DNA of 11,003 nucleotides from Filomicrobium sp. (GCA_030607105.1 JAUWFF010000010.1:1-11003), one strand, 5' to 3'. Positions 1-7,323 are shown, counted from the first letter of the stretch. The notes: generated by a model from the sequence alone, not told the origin. Numbers and translations are program-made.

Positions 1-213
1 ATGGCCTCGCCGACCGACTTCATGGAGCAGTTCAAGAAGTTCCAGTCCATGGGGATGGGAATGGGCGGCCCAGGCGCCAGCCAAGTCCCACCTGGAATGG
101 CCGGCATGGCCATGGCGCCGTTCCAGATGTGGATGCAGGCCGCGGAAATGTGGCAGCGCAACATGGCTTCCGCCATGTCGATGTGGTCCAACAATCTGAA
201 CGACAAGAAGTAG
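1..213 (+). CDS. Small methionine-rich hypothetical protein (possibly 5'-truncated)
   Basis: This 70-residue frame opens with ATG at the first base of the window and ends at TAG 211-213. Its ribosome binding site cannot be seen, and the true start could lie further upstream. I do not recognise the family. Fourteen of 70 residues are Met, with no Cys or His. Residues 1-16 are polar with aromatic spacing (FMEQFKKFQ). Residues 17-40 are a flexible Gly/Met/Pro stretch. Residues 41-65 form a likely amphipathic helix with Trp at 44, 51 and 62. The Trp/Met/Ala helix faintly resembles phasin-type granule-associated helices, but that is only an impression. A strong terminator follows within about 60 bases, so this is the last gene of its transcription unit and is separate from the transglycosylase downstream. 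No signal peptide or membrane segment is visible. Confidence 0.6.
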   Translation: MASPTDFMEQFKKFQSMGMGMGGPGASQVPPGMAGMAMAPFQMWMQAAEMWQRNMASAMSMWSNNLNDKK

Positions 214-220
214 CGACGAC

Positions 221-273
221 CGCCAAAAACGTGTTTGGCGCGAGGCGCGTGGGCTTTCCCGCGCGCCATTTTG
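221..273 (+). terminator. Tandem hairpins ending the left-edge transcript
   Basis: Two hairpins stand back to back just after the TAG of the first gene. The first is a perfect 7-bp stem, CGCCAAA (221-227) with TTTGGCG (234-240), around a 6-base loop. The second is a 10-bp stem, GGCGCGTGGG (244-253) with CCCGCGCGCC (258-267), with one G-U type pair and the loop CTTT. The second is followed by ATTTTG (268-273), as in a Rho-independent terminator. The call rests on direct reading of the arms; no folding energy was computed. Confidence 0.75.
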
Positions 274-437
274 CTGTGGGCAGCGATCAACGGCCCTGGT
301 TTGTCACACAAAAATACAAAAGATCCGCAACTTGTACAGCCGAGCTTGCCACCTTGACGATGGCGGCGCTTGAAGTTCTGTTATCGACCCGAAAACTAGC
401 GGGCGCCACTGCCCGAGCTAGACGACGAGGATGATTC

Positions 438-1682
438 ATGGCGAGACTGGTCCACTGTTCTTTGATGATCGCGACGATGTTTGCTGCCGTCGCTATAGCT
501 GTCTCTATTCCGCAGCACGCGCATTCCGCGGATTGCGTCAACAAGGGCCGGTTTTCCACCTGGCTGAAGGATTTCAAGCGTCAGGCTCGGGCGGAGGGCG
601 TTTCCGAACGCACGATCTCGCGAGCGCTAAATGGCATCACGCTCGATCGGAAGATCATCCGACGCGATCGACGGCAGGGCTTCTTTGCTCAGAGCTTTGG
701 GACATTTTCAAAGCGGCTGGCCACCAACAACCGTATCAAGACCGGTCGCCGCAAAATTGAGAAGCGTCGCGCAATCTTCGAGCAGGCCGAGCGCGAATAC
801 GGCGTCCCTCCGGAGGTGATCACAGCCTTTTGGGCTCTTGAAAGCGACTTCGGCGTCGGCATGGGTAAATATTCGATCCTGCGGGCTCTGGCCACACTCG
901 CCTACGATTGCCGGCGCAAGGAACTGTTCACCGGCGAACTGATCTACGCGCTGAAAATCCTCGACAAGGGCTGGGTCAAGCCAGACGATATGATTGGTTC
1001 CTGGGCTGGCGAGATGGGCCAGACCCAGTTCCTGCCCAAGCACTATCTTGAGCACGCCGTCGACTATGACGGTAATGGCACTCGCAACCTGTTCAGAAGC
1101 GATGCCGACATCATCGGCACGACCGCGGCCTTCATAAAGCATCTCGGCTGGAGGCCCGGCGAACCCTGGCTACAGGAGGTCCGCGTACCGTCCAATCTGG
1201 ACTGGGAGAAATCCGACCTTGAGATCAAGCTGCCGCGCTCGCAATGGTCCCAGTGGGGAGTGACCGACGCAAGGGGCCGCGCCCTCCCAGCCGATGATCT
1301 GCCGGCCTCATTGGTGCTACCGATGGGTCGAAAAGGGCCAGCATTCCTGGCCTATCCCAACTTCAACATCTATCTACAATGGAACCATTCGCTTAGCTAC
1401 TGCATCACCGCCGCGTACCTCGCAACGCGCATTGGCCGCAGCGGAGGGCCGATGCAGGGACGTAATCGCGATATTCCCGTGCTGTCATTGAACGAAGCGA
1501 AGGAACTTCAGCGGCTTCTCCAGAGGCGTGGATTCGATGTCGGCAAGATCGATGGAATCATCGGTTCAAAGACGCGCGCGGCCGTCAAAGCGATGCAGAT
1601 CAAGTATGGCCTGCCCGCCGACAGCTATCCGACGCCGAGACTGCTCCGTCACATGCGTGGCCGATACCGGCGCGCAACTTGA
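438..1682 (+). CDS. Lytic murein transglycosylase, MltB/SLT_2 type, with C-terminal peptidoglycan-binding domain
   Basis: A 414-residue exported enzyme predicted to cleave the MurNAc-GlcNAc bond of peptidoglycan to give 1,6-anhydro-MurNAc ends in the periplasm. Residues 1-31 look like a Sec signal peptide: a short basic start, a hydrophobic core at about 8-24, and a likely cut after AHS. The cysteine at 33 is not in a convincing lipobox. The SLT_2 (MltB-like, GH103) domain covers about 34-330. The probable catalytic Glu is E135 in the WALESDFG block, and the family block GSWAGEMGQTQFLP lies at 187-200. Residues from about 345 to 408 match a PG_binding_1 domain (LQRLLQRRGFDVGKIDG, then IGSKTRAAV). 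The length is normal for the two-domain alphaproteobacterial form. The ATG at 438 is chosen because GAGG at 427-430 sits 7 bases upstream and the signal peptide follows at once. The gene is monocistronic by appearance, with a terminator before it and 106 bases after it. A weak TTGACG (354-359) with TGTTAT (379-384) at 19-base spacing is a possible but poor promoter. Confidence 0.93.
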   Translation: MARLVHCSLMIATMFAAVAIAVSIPQHAHSADCVNKGRFSTWLKDFKRQARAEGVSERTISRALNGITLDRKIIRRDRRQGFFAQSFGTFSKRLATNNRIKTGRRKIEKRRAIFEQAEREYGVPPEVITAFWALESDFGVGMGKYSILRALATLAYDCRRKELFTGELIYALKILDKGWVKPDDMIGSWAGEMGQTQFLPKHYLEHAVDYDGNGTRNLFRSDADIIGTTAAFIKHLGWRPGEPWLQEVRVPSNLDWEKSDLEIKLPRSQWSQWGVTDARGRALPADDLPASLVLPMGRKGPAFLAYPNFNIYLQWNHSLSYCITAAYLATRIGRSGGPMQGRNRDIPVLSLNEAKELQRLLQRRGFDVGKIDGIIGSKTRAAVKAMQIKYGLPADSYPTPRLLRHMRGRYRRAT

Positions 1683-1728
1683 CGGCTTGGCCAATACAGG
1701 TGCTTTCGAGTGATCCAGTTATAGGCTC

Positions 1729-1743
1729 CTGCCAAAATGGCAG
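1729..1743 (+). other. Short hairpin downstream of the transglycosylase gene
   Basis: CTGCCA (1729-1734), loop AAA and TGGCAG (1738-1743) form a perfect 6-bp stem 46 bases after the transglycosylase stop. No T-run follows, so it is not a convincing intrinsic terminator. It may simply stabilise the mRNA 3' end. Nothing else stands out in the 106-base gap. Confidence 0.35.
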
Positions 1744-1788
1744 CCGATACCCTGCCGCCGGCTGCTGCTTGTACTCCCGATTGGACCC

Positions 1789-2385
1789 ATGAGTCTCTCG
1801 ATCACATTTGCGATCGCGCTCTCGCTTGCCATGGTCGTCGTTGCCGTTCTGACGTGGTTTTACCACGACATGAAACACCGCGACCTCGACAGCTGGGTTC
1901 AGTATGGCTTCAGCGTCGAGACGCTGCGTCATGTGGTTCTCTACTACCGGTTCATGGGCATCTCCATGCTCGTCTTCTACGTGCTGTTCACGGTGAGCTG
2001 CCTAATGCTGGAGTCGGCGGGATACTCGCTGTTTGTCTATCGCAATGGAGAGCCCGTGGACGCCGGTCCTATTGGCGCCGCCATGTTCACCCTGGACCTC
2101 GTCTTGAGGGGCGGCTTCTTCGACATCATGGAGCATTTCGAGCTGTCGGCCTCCCCACTCTTGATGGACCGTTCCAATGGATGGTTTCTCGTCTATTGCT
2201 TCGTGTTCAGGATCTACTATGCCTTGACGCTGATGCGCATTTTGGTGTCGTTCATCTGGATCTGGGTTCGGATCGGGCGTGCGCGCCGCTCCCATGTGTT
2301 GCCTGTTGACGATGAGGGTCTTCGCCGCCGCGGTTTGCGTCTGCGCCTTAGACTCCCGCGACGCGATCGTTCCGCGCCGTCCTAG
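1789..2385 (+). CDS. Unrecognised multi-pass membrane protein
   Basis: A 198-residue protein I cannot assign to a named family. Hydrophobic segments lie at about residues 4-24, 50-73, 95-112 (weaker, broken by charges) and 132-162, so three or four membrane passes are likely. The last 35 residues are strongly basic, with runs such as LRRRGLRLRLRLPRR, which by the positive-inside rule suggests a cytoplasmic tail. The block MFTLDLVLRGGFFDIMEHFEL (residues 99-119) mixes acidic and hydrophobic residues in a way that suggests a functional element. The ATG at 1789 is the only ATG that places a hydrophobic helix directly at the N-terminus; no clear Shine-Dalgarno precedes it. A longer frame-shifted ORF starting at 1737 overlaps it but looks like a shadow. 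pheT follows after 55 bases on the same strand, so the two may be co-transcribed. Confidence 0.7.
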   Translation: MSLSITFAIALSLAMVVVAVLTWFYHDMKHRDLDSWVQYGFSVETLRHVVLYYRFMGISMLVFYVLFTVSCLMLESAGYSLFVYRNGEPVDAGPIGAAMFTLDLVLRGGFFDIMEHFELSASPLLMDRSNGWFLVYCFVFRIYYALTLMRILVSFIWIWVRIGRARRSHVLPVDDEGLRRRGLRLRLRLPRRDRSAPS

Positions 2386-2440
2386 TTAGCGAATTGGGCA
2401 CATGTCAGAGCCCCCCGGTGATGATTGAAGGTTAGACCGA

Positions 2441-4873
2441 ATGAAGTTCACGCTGTCCTGGCTGAAGGACCATCTCGAGACGACGGCCACGCTGGATGAG
2501 ATCACGACCAAGCTGTCCTCGATCGGCCTTGAAGTCGATGGAGTCGAAAATCCCGGCGAAAAGCTCTCGAGCTTCCGCGTCGTGCGTGTGCTTAAAGCCG
2601 CAAAGCACCCTGACGCAGACAAGCTCCAGGTGCTCCAGGTTGAAGTGGCGCCGGGCGAAAAGCCGGTCGAGGTCGTTTGTGGCGCTCCCAATGCGCGCGC
2701 CGGCATGATCGGTGTCTTCGCGCCGATCGGAACCTATGTGCCGGGACTTGACATCACCCTTGTCGAGCGTCCGGTCCGTGGCGTTGTTTCCAACGGTATG
2801 ATGTGCTCGGGCGCCGAACTGCAATTGTCAGGCGACAGCGAGGGCATCATCGAGATTGACGAAACCTACGCGGATCACATTGGCGAAACCTTCGTCAAGG
2901 TCGCAGGCCTTGACGATCCCGTCATTGACGTCGGCTTGACGCCCAATCGCCCCGACTGCACCGGCGTACGTGGCATCGCCCGGGACCTGGCCGCCGCCGG
3001 AATTGGAACACTCAAACCGGAACTCGAGTTGTCGCTGGTCGAGGGTGACTTCGACAGCCCTGTCGCCATCAAGCTTGAATTCGCCAAGGGCACCGAGGAC
3101 GCCTGTCCGGTGTTCGCCGGTCGTTACGTCAGGGGCATCAAGAACGGCTCCTCGCCGGCTTGGCTGCGAAACCGTCTGGAGGCAATCGGCTTGCGTCCGA
3201 TTAATGCGCTTGTCGACGTCACCAACTACATTTCCTTCGATCGCGGCCGGCCCTTGCATGTCTATGACGCGGACAAGTTGAAAGGCGCCGTGCGTGCTCG
3301 CCTCGGCAAGAAGGGGGAGTCCTTCCTGGGCCTCGACGGCAAGACTTATGACGTCGATGCCACCATGTGCGTGATCGCCGACGACAGCGGCCCGCTGGGC
3401 CTTGGCGGTGTCATGGGCGGCGATGACACCGGGTGCACGGAAGAAACCACCAATGTGCTGATCGAAAGTGCCTTGTTCGACCCTGTCCGCACGGCCGCCA
3501 CAGGCCGTAAGACTGGCCTTGTAACCGATGCCCGATACCGCTTTGAACGCGGCGTCGATCCCGCCTCGGTCGGGCCTGGTCTCGATCTGGCAACCGACCT
3601 GATCCTCAAGCTGACGGGCGGAGAACCATCCCGCATGGAGGTTGCCGGCGCGCCTCCGGCTGCCGATCTCGAAATCGACTTCGACACTGGCCAGGTCGAG
3701 CGCCTCACCGGACTGCAACTGTCCACCTCCGAAATCGAAAAGACGCTTCGCGCACTTGGTTGCGCGGTGACGGGCAAAGGAACAACCCTGAAGGTGGCGG
3801 TGCCAAGCTGGCGACCGGACATCCACGGTTCCGCCGATCTCGTTGAGGAAGTCACCCGTATTGCCGGTGTCGATAATGTTCCCTCGACGCCGCTGCCGAG
3901 TGTGACCGGCGTGGCTCGACCGGTTTTGACGAGCAGCCAGCGTCGCACCAGCCGTGCCCGTCGGACGCTCGCTGGACGCGGCCTCGTCGAAGCGGTCACC
4001 TGGTCCTTCGTTCCAGATTCGGAGGCTGTGGCCTTTGGCGGTGGACAGGCCGAATTGGTCCTCGACAATCCGATTTCCACCGAACTCAGCAACATGCGGC
4101 CAAGCCTTCTGCCGGGCCTCTTGACGGCCGTGCAGCGCAACCGCAACCGCGGTTTTGCCGATGTTGGACTGTTTGAACTGGGGCAGGCTTACCGCGGTGT
4201 GGATGCCAGCGACCAAATGCAGTGCGCCTCGGGCGTGCGCGCCGGTACAGCCGTTCTAACTGGCGGCGGCCGGCATTGGGAGGCGCCTGCGCGCGAAGCC
4301 GGTCTCTTTGATGCCAAGGCGGACGTCGCCGCTGTTCTGGCGGCCCTTGGGCTCGATCCCGTAAAGCTGATGATCACCCGCGATCCGCCAAGCTGGTTCC
4401 ACCCGGGGCGCTCCGGTGTGATCCGCCTCGGTCCGAAGGTTGCGCTTGCCTATTTCGGGGAGCTCCACCCTAGGGCGCTCGCGGGCCTTGATGTCGAGGG
4501 CCCGGTCGTTGGCTTCGAGATCTTTCTCAACGCACTGCCGCCGGAAAGAAAGAAAAGCCGTGCCAGAACAGCTCTGGGCAACACGGATTTGTTGCCCGTG
4601 CGGCGCGATTTCGCCTTTGTGCTGGACACCGCTGTCGCTGCTGGTGATGTCATTCGTGCCGCCCAGAATGCCGACAAAAAGTTGATCGCTTCGGTCAATG
4701 TGTTCGACGTCTTTGAAGGCGGCAAACTCGCCGATGATGGCAAGAAATCCCTGGCCATCGAAGTGATGCTGCAACCAACCGCTGGCACCTTGACCGACAA
4801 GGAGATAGACGCCGTCTCCGACAAGGTGATCGCCGCGGTCGGGAAAGCCACAGGCGGTGAAATCCGCAGCTGA
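2441..4873 (+). CDS. pheT: Phenylalanine--tRNA ligase beta subunit
   Basis: The 810-residue beta chain of the alpha2-beta2 synthetase that charges tRNA-Phe in the cytoplasm. It is full length for a bacterial PheT. Domains in order: an N-terminal part with an EMAP/tRNA_bind OB fold at about 40-150 (HPDADKLQV at 56-64, VSNGMMCSGAEL at about 116-127); the conserved TPNRPDCTGVRGIARDLAA block at 167-185; B3/4 editing region at about 215-385 (LVDVTNYISFDRGRPLHVYD); B5 domain at about 400-475; the catalytic-like core; and the FDX-ACB anticodon-binding domain at about 718-810, beginning near LPVRRDFAFVLD. The ATG at 2441 has GAAGG at 2427-2431, 9 bases upstream. The oddity is position: PheT normally lies directly after PheS on the same strand, but here it runs convergently towards pheS, with 594 bases between their stop codons. 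No good intrinsic terminator follows. It has no visible promoter in the 55-base gap before it, so transcription probably begins inside or upstream of the 1789-2385 gene. Confidence 0.98.
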   Translation: MKFTLSWLKDHLETTATLDEITTKLSSIGLEVDGVENPGEKLSSFRVVRVLKAAKHPDADKLQVLQVEVAPGEKPVEVVCGAPNARAGMIGVFAPIGTYVPGLDITLVERPVRGVVSNGMMCSGAELQLSGDSEGIIEIDETYADHIGETFVKVAGLDDPVIDVGLTPNRPDCTGVRGIARDLAAAGIGTLKPELELSLVEGDFDSPVAIKLEFAKGTEDACPVFAGRYVRGIKNGSSPAWLRNRLEAIGLRPINALVDVTNYISFDRGRPLHVYDADKLKGAVRARLGKKGESFLGLDGKTYDVDATMCVIADDSGPLGLGGVMGGDDTGCTEETTNVLIESALFDPVRTAATGRKTGLVTDARYRFERGVDPASVGPGLDLATDLILKLTGGEPSRMEVAGAPPAADLEIDFDTGQVERLTGLQLSTSEIEKTLRALGCAVTGKGTTLKVAVPSWRPDIHGSADLVEEVTRIAGVDNVPSTPLPSVTGVARPVLTSSQRRTSRARRTLAGRGLVEAVTWSFVPDSEAVAFGGGQAELVLDNPISTELSNMRPSLLPGLLTAVQRNRNRGFADVGLFELGQAYRGVDASDQMQCASGVRAGTAVLTGGGRHWEAPAREAGLFDAKADVAAVLAALGLDPVKLMITRDPPSWFHPGRSGVIRLGPKVALAYFGELHPRALAGLDVEGPVVGFEIFLNALPPERKKSRARTALGNTDLLPVRRDFAFVLDTAVAAGDVIRAAQNADKKLIASVNVFDVFEGGKLADDGKKSLAIEVMLQPTAGTLTDKEIDAVSDKVIAAVGKATGGEIRS

Positions 4874-4984
4874 GGTTTCATCAGCTCACCGCGCCATAGG
4901 CCGTCCGATCTTGTCCGGCCGCGAGAAGAAGTCGCCCAATTACGACGGTATTGCGTTTTCTACATTCCTGCTGTGGCGGGCTCA

Positions 4985-5000
4985 CCGAACGGTCGTTCGG
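4985..5000. promoter_or_regulatory. Perfect 7+2+7 palindrome, possible operator or hairpin
   Basis: CCGAACG (4985-4991), spacer GT, CGTTCGG (4994-5000). As DNA this is the size and symmetry of a dimeric repressor operator. As RNA it gives a 6-bp stem with a GGTC loop, but no T-run follows on either strand, so it is weak as a terminator. It ends 31 bases before the ATG at 5032 and 111 bases after the pheT stop. No regulator gene lies nearby, so the binding partner is unknown. Confidence 0.4.
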
Positions 5001-5031
5001 ATGAAAATCGGCAAAAAGGTTGGAAACGAAA

Positions 5032-5427
5032 ATGGAACAGCTTATTTCGCTCGCGGCGGGTGCTGGCGGCGGCCTTATCGGTGGCAATCTATTCGGGTCG
5101 ATGTTTCGCGGCAGCGGTCGCGGCTCGAACTCGATTGTCGCCTTCGATGTGAACGCAAATCTGACCGTCGGCGTTGAACAGGCGGATATCGCCGTTCGCA
5201 CCGCCACCGCCAACGTGAGCGTTACCGCCCGCGCCGTCGAATTCAATGGTGGCGTCTCCACCCTTTCCGCCAAGCTTCAACGACCGATCTTGTTTAGCCA
5301 GTTGCACGTCCTCCCGCGGAAGCCAATCCGAACGGTCCGCGCAAGCACTGCGGCGCGGCCCAGTAACACTGGCGCGAACACCAACGGAGATGGTCCGTGG
5401 GCGCTGCCGGGAATGGGTAAGGTTTAA
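5032..5427 (+). CDS. Doubtful small ORF with glycine-zipper N-terminus, possibly a relic
   Basis: This frame encodes 131 residues from ATG 5032; the frame is also open to a TTG at 5020. AAAGG at 5015-5019 is the nearest Shine-Dalgarno-like match and lies 12 bases away, which is long. Residues 1-25 (MEQLISLAAGAGGGLIGGNL and onward) look like the Gly-rich membrane-anchoring start of a common class of small bacterial membrane proteins. From about residue 27 the sequence no longer resembles that class, and the C-terminal 45 residues are Arg/Pro/Thr-rich and low in character. In the same register on the other strand, a frame with a clear repeat pattern is open, so only one strand is likely to have been selected as protein over 5110-5300. 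Best guess: a decayed or chimeric ORF left in the pheT-pheS gap. I do not recognise a function. Confidence 0.35.
   Translation: MEQLISLAAGAGGGLIGGNLFGSMFRGSGRGSNSIVAFDVNANLTVGVEQADIAVRTATANVSVTARAVEFNGGVSTLSAKLQRPILFSQLHVLPRKPIRTVRASTAARPSNTGANTNGDGPWALPGMGKV
5089..5307 (-). pseudogene. Possible relic of a Gly/Asp-rich repeat protein, antisense to the small ORF
   Basis: This 72-codon frame opens with GTG and has no good ribosome binding site. Its middle reads SLKLGGKGGDATIEFDG, then GGGGANGDIRLFNADG, then VHIEGDN. That alternation of GGxG, GD(I)xLF and (V/I)x(I/F)(E/D)G(D/A) resembles two turns of a repeat I associate with Gly/Asp beta-repeat hypothetical proteins (units like GDIxLxNADG and IHLDGD). 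After VHIEGDN the pattern breaks into an Ala/Arg/Lys tail and a stop, as in a truncated fragment. Upstream of the GTG the frame stays open for over 100 bases but shows no repeat. The family assignment is from memory of the pattern and could be chance, because Gly-rich antisense frames arise opposite Ala/Thr-rich ones. Confidence 0.3.
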
Positions 5428-5467
5428 CGTTCGTTGATGACTGAGTTCAGCGGCTTGCCGGACCTTA

Positions 5468-6541
5468 CTATCCGGACAGCCCGCCGGAAATGGTCGGCTG
5501 GTCGAGGACGGAAAAGCCGTAGTGCTTCAGCCAGCGCAGGTCGGCGCCGAAGAATGCGCGGAGGTCTGGGATGCCGTACTTCAGCATCGCCATCCGGTCG
5601 ATGCCCATGCCGAACGCAAAGCCCTGGTAGACATCGGGATCGAGCCTGCAGTTCCTGAGCACGTTGGGATGGACCATCCCGCAGCCGCCAATCTCGAGCC
5701 ATTCACCGGGCTTGCCGATCGCGTCCGCGCCAATGTCGATCTCGGCGGAGGGCTCCGTGAAGGGGAAGTGCGAAGCGCGGAAGCGCATCTTGACTTCATC
5801 TACTTCGAAGAACGCCTTGCACATCTCGATGAGCACCCATTTCAGGTGCCCCATATGCGTTTCTTGGTCGATCACCAACGCCTCGATCTGGTGGAACATC
5901 GGCGTATGTGTTTGATCGGAGTCGCATCTGTAGACCCTCCCCGGAGCGATAATCCTGATCGGCGGTCTCTGATTCAGCATCGTGCGGATTTGCACCGGCG
6001 AGGTGTGCGTGCGCAATACCAGCCGCGATCCTTCTTCGTCCGGCTTAAAGTAGAACGTGTCATGTTCCTGCCGCGAGGGGTGCTCCTCGGGAATATTGAG
6101 CTTGGTGAAGTTGTAGTCGTCGGTTTCGATGTCCGGACCTTCAGCTACCGAGAAACCGAGATCGGCGAAAATCTCCGCCAATTCGTCCATCACCTGCGAA
6201 ACGGGGTGGATGCGCCCCTCGGCCAGCGGGCCTGGTCGCACGGGCAGTGTGATGTCAGCTGTCTCGGAAGCCAGCCGTTGTTCGAGGGCGGCTTCCTCCA
6301 GAGTCGCCTTGCGACCCTCCAGCGCTTCGGAAACGCGAGTTTTGACAAGATTGACCGATTGCCCGAAAGCCTTGCGCTCGTCAGGCGCGAGCTTGCCGAG
6401 CCGCTGCATTTGCTGTGAGATAATGCCCTTCTTCCCAAGCGCGCCGACGCGCACCTCTTCCAGGACATTCAGATCTGAGGCGGCGTCGATCGCCTTCAGG
6501 ATGTCGGCTTCAAGGGTCTCAAGGTCGCTCGTTTCGGTCAT
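5468..6541 (-). CDS. pheS: Phenylalanine--tRNA ligase alpha subunit
   Basis: The 357-residue catalytic alpha chain of phenylalanyl-tRNA synthetase, a class II enzyme that forms Phe-tRNA from Phe, ATP and tRNA in the cytoplasm. Residues 1-100 form the N-terminal coiled-coil tRNA-contact arm. The class II core follows. Motif 1 region: [17 protein letters not shown], residues 129-145. Substrate and motif 2 region: [10 protein letters not shown] at 177-186 and [20 protein letters not shown] at 201-220. Glycine-rich region: [13 protein letters not shown] at 283-295. Motif 3: [14 protein letters not shown] at 307-320, with the ATP-binding Arg at 316. The length is normal. The ATG at 6541 is supported by alignment to the usual N-terminus, but no clear Shine-Dalgarno precedes it. 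The gene lies 125 bases after rplT on the same strand, so it is probably the last gene of an rpmI-rplT-pheS unit. Its partner pheT is on the opposite strand and cannot be in this transcript. Confidence 0.98.
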   Translation of the reverse strand: MTETSDLETLEADILKAIDAASDLNVLEEVRVGALGKKGIISQQMQRLGKLAPDERKAFGQSVNLVKTRVSEALEGRKATLEEAALEQRLASETADITLPVRPGPLAEGRIHPVSQVMDELAEIFADLGFSVAEGPDIETDDYNFTKLNIPEEHPSRQEHDTFYFKPDEEGSRLVLRTHTSPVQIRTMLNQRPPIRIIAPGRVYRCDSDQTHTPMFHQIEALVIDQETHMGHLKWVLIEMCKAFFEVDEVKMRFRASHFPFTEPSAEIDIGADAIGKPGEWLEIGGCGMVHPNVLRNCRLDPDVYQGFAFGMGIDRMAMLKYGIPDLRAFFGADLRWLKHYGFSVLDQPTISGGLSG

Positions 6542-6577
6542 GGTCTATACAGCGCTTAAAGCGAGGTTGAGACGGGA

Positions 6578-6602
6578 GCGGACGGCCCGATGGTTCGTCC
6601 GC
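6578..6602 (-). promoter_or_regulatory. Inverted repeat in the pheS leader
   Basis: GCGGACG (6578-6584) and CGTCCGC (6596-6602) form a perfect 7-bp stem with an 11-base loop, 37 bases before the pheS ATG on the minus strand. No T-run follows, so it is not a complete attenuator. It could be a translational control element or a processing site between rplT and pheS. No Phe-rich leader peptide is evident in the gap. Confidence 0.3.
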
Positions 6603-6643
6603 ATTTCAATCCGCCGCGACCAGTTGTGACATAACGCGATCCG

Positions 6644-6665
6644 CCAACCCGCCCGGTAGGGCTGG
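6644..6665 (-). other. Hairpin immediately after the rplT stop codon
   Basis: In the minus-strand RNA, CCAGCCC (6665-6659) pairs with GGGTTGG (6650-6644) around an 8-base loop, with one G-U pair. It starts one base after the rplT TGA. There is no T-run, so read-through into pheS is expected. A role in mRNA stability or partial attenuation is possible. Confidence 0.3.
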
Positions 6666-6666
6666 G

Positions 6667-7053
6667 TCAAGCCGTGGCCGTCTGCTCCCTGGCAACGGCG
6701 TCTTGCGCTTGACTGACGAGCGCTTTGAAGGCGGCCGCGTCGTGGACCGCGATGTCAGCCAGCACTTTGCGGTCGACTTCGATCCCAGCCTTGTTGAGGC
6801 CGTCGATAAACCGTCCGTAGGTCATGTTGTTCTCGCTGGCCTCGCGTACGGCAGCATTTATGCGCTGGATCCAGAGCGCTCGGAACGTGCGCTTACGGCG
6901 CTTACGGTCACGGTATTGGTACTGCAGCGCCCGCTCTACCGCCTGCTTGGCGATGCGGATGGTGTTCTTACGACGCCCACGATAACCCTTCGCGGCTTCA
7001 AGGACTTTCTTATGCTTGGCGTGGGCTGTCACGCCGCGTTTTACGCGTGCCAT
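6667..7053 (-). CDS. rplT: 50S ribosomal protein L20
   Basis: A 128-residue L20, an early-assembly 23S rRNA-binding protein of the large subunit. The N-terminal half is the typical long basic helix ([18 protein letters not shown], then [16 protein letters not shown]). The globular half has the conserved [12 protein letters not shown] (about 61-72) and YGRFIDGL (about 79-86) blocks. The last 15 or so residues ([15 protein letters not shown]) form a short variable tail. The ATG at 7053 fits the family N-terminus exactly. The Shine-Dalgarno is weak, which suggests translational coupling to rpmI 69 bases upstream. L20 is known in other bacteria to repress its own operon through the mRNA; whether it does here is not shown by the sequence. 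Confidence 0.98.
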   Translation of the reverse strand: MARVKRGVTAHAKHKKVLEAAKGYRGRRKNTIRIAKQAVERALQYQYRDRKRRKRTFRALWIQRINAAVREASENNMTYGRFIDGLNKAGIEVDRKVLADIAVHDAAAFKALVSQAQDAVAREQTATA

Positions 7054-7122
7054 GGTTCTTGCTCATTTGTTCTGGGTTGTCTGACGGAATCTGGAATGAC
7101 GGCCAAAGGTGGATGGCCGGAA

Positions 7123-7323
7123 TCAGCGGTGATAGGGCATGTACTTCTTGACGATTTTCTCGTCCGCGTCGCACAGCACCATCGTTCCCCGCGCGTTGCG
7201 AATGAACTTTGAGTGCCGCTTGATCATGCCGTGCCGCTTGCCCGCCTGGGCAACCTTTACCTTTCCCGTCGCCGTGAACTTGAACCGTTTCTTGGCGCTG
7301 GCTTTGGTCTTCTGCTTGGGCAT
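7123..7323 (-). CDS. rpmI: 50S ribosomal protein L35
   Basis: A 66-residue, very basic large-subunit protein. It starts [20 protein letters not shown] and contains the family signature [18 protein letters not shown] at about 29-46. The length matches the family. The ATG at 7323 has a strong Shine-Dalgarno, AAGGAG (minus strand, 7338-7333), with a 9-base spacer. It is the first gene of a minus-strand unit with rplT and probably pheS, driven by the promoter at 7476-7504. The usual upstream partner infC is 1.46 kb away, with genes on both strands between. Confidence 0.97.
   Translation of the reverse strand: MPKQKTKASAKKRFKFTATGKVKVAQAGKRHGMIKRHSKFIRNARGTMVLCDADEKIVKKYMPYHR

Larger units (their letters stand above)
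4874..5467. other. 594-base gap between convergent pheT and pheS
   Basis: This stretch separates the tail-to-tail pheT and pheS genes. It contains a perfect interrupted palindrome at 4985-5000 and a doubtful + strand ORF at 5032-5427. Opposite that ORF, a minus-strand frame at 5089-5307 resembles a Gly/Asp repeat protein. The inverted pair CCGGA (5458-5462) and TCCGG (5471-5475) overlaps the end of pheS but lacks a T-run. No convincing Rho-independent terminator for either gene was found, which is unusual for a convergent pair. The region has the mixed look of a rearrangement joint, but that is inference. Confidence 0.6.

Noticed and set aside
1737..2309. 190-codon + frame overlapping the 1789-2385 gene
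   Set aside because: It is rich in Arg, His and Cys with no continuous hydrophobic segments, whereas the other frame gives clean membrane helices.
2828..4216. 462-codon open frame on the minus strand inside pheT
   Set aside because: It lies wholly opposite the well-conserved pheT frame, has low-complexity His/Arg/Gly content and no family signature. It is a shadow of GC-rich coding DNA.
4874..5467. Insertion sequence or attachment site as the cause of the pheT inversion
   Set aside because: I found no transposase frame, terminal inverted repeats or target duplications in the gap.
5522..6418. 298-codon open frame on the + strand opposite pheS
   Set aside because: pheS is full length with all class II motifs on the other strand. 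The + frame has no recognisable domain or ribosome binding site.
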